Assembly: GCF_900143025.1 (NCBI RefSeq) | Contig: NZ_FRCT01000015.1 | Span: forward strand, 20,543 to 84,542 | Source of the DNA: Ruminococcus flavefaciens | GTDB taxonomy: Bacteria > Bacillota > Clostridia > Oscillospirales > Ruminococcaceae | Direction: 5' to 3' | Length of the DNA stretch: 64,000 nucleotides | Position numbers and translations under genes: made by a program | The notes under the pieces: generated by a model | The model's database searches: none | The model's input: only the letters and a program-made list of their open reading frames with translations | Told to the model about the DNA's origin: nothing | In this document: positions 61,270-64,000 of the stretch, piece by piece | Numbering within the stretch: the stretch's first letter is position 1 | Layout: the number at the start of each line of letters is the position of its first letter

Positions 61270-62382
61270 TTATTTGCATTTAATTCCTTCCAAGTAATCC
61301 TGATGTAGTTCATATTCATTATTCATGTAATCAGTATCATAAGGAGATTCAACAAAGTAACTTGGTTCCTTTAACTCCATATTAGGTAGGTCAGAATAAA
61401 TTTTATTTGAATTAAACCGATTGATAATTTCAGGATAAAGCTCTAGTGGAGAATTCGTAATTAGTTCAGAGATATATTTTTTCGTTTTCTCTAAATAACC
61501 TGGTTCAATGGAATTGATATATGAAATGTAGCCTTTTATTACATCATTGTTATTATACTCGCCAGTTGCAATTGATCTATGAATCATAGCTCTAACTTTT
61601 CTTTTCAAATCTTTTGAGACTTTAATCTGATTATCATTTATCGTTATTCCTAGAATCTGTTTTCTGCACTTAGGCGTCATAAAACGTGTTTTTAAGTCGT
61701 TAACAATAAAGCCTTCATCTTTTATTATCTTACAAATGGTTTTATATGCTTTTTTTAAAGTGTCTCTATTATCTGACGAAAAAGCCATATCATCAGCATA
61801 TCTTGTAAATACTATATCATGCTTTTGACAATAACCAGCTAATCTATAGTCCATTTTTCTACAAATAAGATTGGCCAAATGAGCGGATGTAACAGCTCCT
61901 TGCGGTAATGCTCCATGATGTGTACAAATATTAGTTAATAAAAAAGCAATTTGAGAATTATATCCTATGCTTAAAAAAAGATTATATACTGTTTTCTTCG
62001 TTATTGATGGATAAAAGTCTTTTAAGTCTAGTTTTAAAACATACAAGTTATACTTATGATTTTGGGCAGATATATAAAGCGGTGAGCCGAGATTACTTGA
62101 ACGTTTAAATCCAAGAGAATACGGAGAGGTTTTGATTTTATATATAATGTTACATAAAATCCATTTTTGAACTTGCTTTAACGAGTATACAGGTGCATGT
62201 ATAATACGTACTCCACCATTCTTTTTTGGAATTTCAAATGTTTTGTATTTGTTTTCTGTTTCAGATGAAAGCCAATAAATAAGCTTAGAATCAAGTCTGA
62301 TGGCTTTAACTAAGTCTTCGAAAGAAACTAAACATGGCAAGCCTAATGAATCAAGTATTATTTTATTCTTGTTATCTATCAT
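61270..62382 (-). CDS. Retron reverse transcriptase
   Basis: The 370-residue protein is a retron-type RT: FEIPKKNGGVRIIHAP (motif 1 region, about residues 48-63), LKLDLKDFYPSITK (motif A, about 116-129), LPQGAVTSAHLANLICRKMD (motif 4/B, about 159-178), and the catalytic YADD (Tyr195) in TRYADDMAFSS. ILGITIND and the RKVRAMIHR thumb segment follow. No endonuclease or maturase domain is present, separating it from group II intron RTs. Its start codon is six bases from an inverted-repeat-bounded RNA (62383-62572) that has the form of an msr-msd. It would reverse transcribe that RNA to the branched msDNA that controls the neighbouring effector. Confidence 0.93.
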   Translation of the reverse strand: MIDNKNKIILDSLGLPCLVSFEDLVKAIRLDSKLIYWLSSETENKYKTFEIPKKNGGVRIIHAPVYSLKQVQKWILCNIIYKIKTSPYSLGFKRSSNLGSPLYISAQNHKYNLYVLKLDLKDFYPSITKKTVYNLFLSIGYNSQIAFLLTNICTHHGALPQGAVTSAHLANLICRKMDYRLAGYCQKHDIVFTRYADDMAFSSDNRDTLKKAYKTICKIIKDEGFIVNDLKTRFMTPKCRKQILGITINDNQIKVSKDLKRKVRAMIHRSIATGEYNNNDVIKGYISYINSIEPGYLEKTKKYISELITNSPLELYPEIINRFNSNKIYSDLPNMELKEPSYFVESPYDTDYMNNEYELHQDYLEGIKCK

Positions 62383-62572
62383 AAAACATCAGCACCACTT
62401 TCTTACACAAAAAATGTTTTATCGCGAAAGCAATGTTAAAGTTCACAGTCGTGGAGTTTTACATTGCTTTTGTGTAACTATGATAATGTTTGAAACTTAG
62501 GAAGACGAACCATCTTCCGTAGGAAGTCGGAGAAACTCTTTCTTCAACAGGCTAAGAAAGTAGTGCTGATTA
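62383..62572 (-). ncRNA. Retron msr-msd RNA
   Basis: On the minus strand the region begins with a1, ATCAGCACTACTTTCTTA (62570 to 62553), and ends with a2, TAAGAAAGTGGTGCTGAT (62405 to 62388); the two pair over 18 positions with one G-U. Immediately after a1 comes TTAGC, placing the probable branching guanosine at 62552. The msr part has short hairpins AGAAA-GAG-TTTCT (62543-62531), CTTCC/GGAAG (62526-62514) and the overlapping GGAAGA/TCTTCC (62518-62500). The msd part is a long hairpin, with AAAGCAATGT (62470 to 62461) pairing perfectly with ACATTGCTTT (62436 to 62427) and an outer ACACA/TGTGT. It lies between the effector stop and the RT start. Confidence 0.88.
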
Positions 62573-62574
62573 TT

Positions 62575-63435
62575 TTAAGCATTAATTATTTCTAACCTGA
62601 TTCGATTAAGTATTTTATTTCGGTTAGCAATATCTGCTGTATTTAACATGGATTTTGCATATTTATATCCCTTATCAGATAGTTGATAATAGAATTTTTC
62701 TTCTTTTCTGTTTTTGCAAATTAAACCTTTACTAAAAAGGCGACGCAAGGAAGCTAAATATATCATATCAAAGTTTTTAGGCTCGAATTTTTTTAAATAT
62801 ATATTTTTTATATTATGTGCTAATTCTTTAGCTTCCAACTCAACGTAGAAATATAAAAGCAATAGAATAAAGAGTAATTGTCCGGATATAATATCGATAT
62901 CTTTAATACTTTTATTTTTGTTAATGTAGATACCGTTGCGTTTATAAATACCAATTCTTTTTAAAAGATTATTTACGCTTTCGTTTAAATTACTTTCATT
63001 AAAATAAAGAATATTGCTTTTGTTGATCTTTTTAATATGCTGAACTGGACCTTGGTTTATAAAACTTCTAGCAGATTTATATTTTGTTTGTAAAAAAACA
63101 ATTGATTTAGCGGCCGTGTTTATATTATTTGCAAAAGCACCTAATTCAGCAAAAGATCCAGGGCTTTCGCTTACGATAACAATATAGTCACTATTATCTG
63201 CAAGAAAATCTTCCAGTTCTAACAAATCATATTTTTTTCGATTAAGGAGTTCCATGAATAGATCTTCAGGATACAAAACATTGATTTTATCGACTTTGTC
63301 AAGTTTTAATCTTATTGTATCTCTATATGATTGTCGCCCTTTAGTACTAGCGCCTCCACAAAGGAATAAATCAAGATTAGATTTTGATATGTGCAAAAAA
63401 ACGTCGTTATATATTCTTTCATACATATCTTCCAT
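62575..63435 (-). CDS. Retron effector: nucleoside deoxyribosyltransferase-like with winged helix
   Basis: The 286-residue protein has an N-terminal NDT-like Rossmann domain (DLFLCGGASTKGRQSYRDTI, about residues 22-41, and VIVSESPGSFAELGAFANN, about 107-125, with the catalytic Glu). The C-terminal part (about 190-275) is a winged-helix-like DNA-binding domain (LASLRRLFSKGLICKNRKEE). It resembles the STM3845/RcaT type effector of type II retrons (Ec86, Sen2/St85), where the domain acts as an N-glycosidase toxin held in check by RT and msDNA. AAGGAG precedes ATG 63435 and a consensus-like promoter lies upstream. Gene order here is effector, RNA, RT. Confidence 0.85.
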   Translation of the reverse strand: MEDMYERIYNDVFLHISKSNLDLFLCGGASTKGRQSYRDTIRLKLDKVDKINVLYPEDLFMELLNRKKYDLLELEDFLADNSDYIVIVSESPGSFAELGAFANNINTAAKSIVFLQTKYKSARSFINQGPVQHIKKINKSNILYFNESNLNESVNNLLKRIGIYKRNGIYINKNKSIKDIDIISGQLLFILLLLYFYVELEAKELAHNIKNIYLKKFEPKNFDMIYLASLRRLFSKGLICKNRKEEKFYYQLSDKGYKYAKSMLNTADIANRNKILNRIRLEIINA

Positions 63436-63474
63436 AATGTAACTCCTTTACAATATTAACAAGTTCCTGTTGCA

Positions 63475-63503
63475 ATTTTATCATAAAATGTCGAATTTGT
63501 CAA
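63475..63503 (-). promoter_or_regulatory. Promoter of the retron operon
   Basis: Minus strand TTGACA (63503 to 63498) and TAAAAT (63480 to 63475), 17-bp spacer, 40 bp before the effector ATG. The rest of 63436-63631 holds only a GTGTGT/ACACAC hairpin near 63550-63565 and no gene. Confidence 0.8.
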
Positions 63504-63631
63504 TAGTAATTGGAAACATTTTAACCATTATTGTTTATTTAGTGCTATATGTGTGTAGGCACACACAGTAACTACACCTTCCGCGTCCCATTACCTGGTA
63601 CCAAGGTAGGAATAGAGAAGTGTAAAAGAAA

Positions 63632-63653
63632 AAAGCCCGAATAATCGAGCTTT
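63632..63653 (-). terminator. Terminator of tRNA-Leu
   Basis: Minus strand AAAGCTCGA (63653 to 63645) pairs with TCGGGCTTT (63640 to 63632) with one wobble, followed by TTTCTTTT. Confidence 0.8.
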
Positions 63654-63658
63654 ATTGC

Positions 63659-63743
63659 TGGTGCGGATGACAGGACTTGAACCTGCACACCTCTCGGTAT
63701 TAGAACCTAAATCTAACGTGTCTGCCAATTTCACCACATCCGC
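63659..63743 (-). tRNA. tRNA-Leu (anticodon TAG)
   Basis: The minus strand gives an 85-nt gene with a 7-bp acceptor stem (GCGGATG/CATCCGC), D-arm, anticodon stem TTAGA/TCTAA enclosing TTTAGGT (anticodon TAG), a long variable arm typical of Leu, the T-arm GTGCAGGTTCAAGTCCTGT and an encoded CCA end. It lies at the right edge of the island and has a clear terminator. Its G-to-A change in the acceptor stem is matched on both strands, so it is functional-looking, unlike the halves nearby. Confidence 0.93.
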
Positions 63744-64000
63744 ATATTCAATTTTGACTGTCGAATTGTACTGCCGACAGGAACAGTATTATAAAACCAA
63801 TGACGTAGCGTGAACGAAATCTTGCGTGTCTGCCAATTTCACCACACCCGCATATTTAATTTTGACTGTCGAATTTTACTGCCGACAGTGGACAGTTTTA
63901 TAAATCCAATGACGTAGCGCGAACGAAATCTGACGTGTCTGCTAATTTCGCCATACCCGCATATTTAATTTTTACTGCCGATTTTGACTGCCGACAGGAG
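63717..64000 (-). repeat. Tandem array of tRNA-Leu 5'-half units (108-109 bp)
   Basis: Units begin at 63717, 63825 and 63934, the last cut by the window end. Each holds a tRNA-Leu 5' part (acceptor strand, D-arm, to the anticodon loop AGATTT) plus about 70 bp of shared flank with ACTGCCGACAG-type motifs and AATGACGTAGCG. The first unit belongs to the intact tRNA. The second (63817-63851) and third (63926-63960) 5' halves end at the same point in the anticodon loop and run into CGTTC(A/G)CGCTACGTCATTGG, so they are broken tRNA copies. Confidence 0.8.

Noticed and set aside
61270..62382. Group II intron maturase or diversity-generating RT
   Set aside because: No maturase or HNH domain, no intron ends or template/variable repeats; the msr-msd RNA next to it identifies a retron.
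46533..63503. CRISPR array within the defence island
   Set aside because: No regularly spaced identical repeats with unique spacers were seen; the tRNA-derived units at the window end are adjacent, not spacer-separated.

Overview
The window looks like a chromosomal segment of a Ruminococcus-type Firmicute (Oscillospiraceae, gut or rumen). The reasons are two secreted proteins with cellulosome-style dockerin repeats, a type III glutamine synthetase, a phenylacetate-CoA-ligase/2-oxoacid:ferredoxin oxidoreductase set of the kind rumen cocci use to carboxylate fatty acids to amino acids, strong AGGAGG ribosome sites and sigma-A promoters with 17-bp spacers. The species assignment is inference.

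Layout. (1) 1-4.4 kb: a sulfur amino-acid operon (methyltransferase, gamma-family PLP lyase/synthase, cysteine-synthase-like enzyme, LysR regulator) preceded by a perfect promoter, a 36-codon Cys-rich leader peptide and an intrinsic terminator, i.e. an apparent cysteine attenuator. (2) 4.4-10.7 kb: a four-subunit 2-oxoacid:ferredoxin oxidoreductase, an acyl/aryl-CoA ligase and an aminotransferase, together able to turn an acid into an amino acid, plus luxS. The first two units have near-identical promoter/operator regions. (3) 10.7-28.4 kb: a nitrogen-assimilation block. On the minus strand are an Amt-PII fusion, pyrG and type III glutamine synthetase glnN. On the plus strand are gltB, gltD, a glutamine-synthetase paralogue, an ANTAR RNA-binding regulator, purF, a GNAT and asnB. 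Three leaders here (amt, pyrG-glnN, gltB) carry a small hairpin with a six-base AAGGNN loop overlapping the 5' arm of a terminator, the arrangement expected of ANTAR antitermination targets.

(4) 28.5-41.8 kb, minus strand: a surface-fibre locus with two SipW-type signal peptidases, a TasA/CalY-like major subunit, a wall-anchored minor subunit, a class B sortase, another CalY-like protein, a 2322-residue adhesin and a final CalY-like membrane protein. (5) 42-46 kb: two secreted dockerin proteins (one with a C-type lectin-like domain), an SRAP/YedK protein and a small helix-hairpin-helix protein.

(6) 46.3-63.7 kb: a genomic island bounded by a tRNA-Leu 3' half on the left and an intact tRNA-Leu(TAG) on the right. 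It holds defence genes (RES-domain protein, BsuBI/PstI-type restriction-modification pair, DUF6119-like protein, GIY-YIG nuclease, AbiH), an integrative mobilisable module (sigma-like HTH protein, RepA-like ATPase with iteron-like repeats, MobC, a MOBP-like relaxase with a membrane protein overprinted in another frame, and a large serine recombinase), and a complete retron: NDT-like effector, an msr-msd RNA with a clear 18-nt a1/a2 pair, and the reverse transcriptase. (7) 63.7-64.0 kb: a tandem array of ~108-bp units, each with a tRNA-Leu 5' half ending at the anticodon loop.

The most rewarding items are the retron RNA, the ANTAR hairpin regulon, the cysteine attenuator, the split tRNA-Leu boundary and the SipW/sortase-B fibre locus. 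All calls come from reading the sequence; no database search was run.
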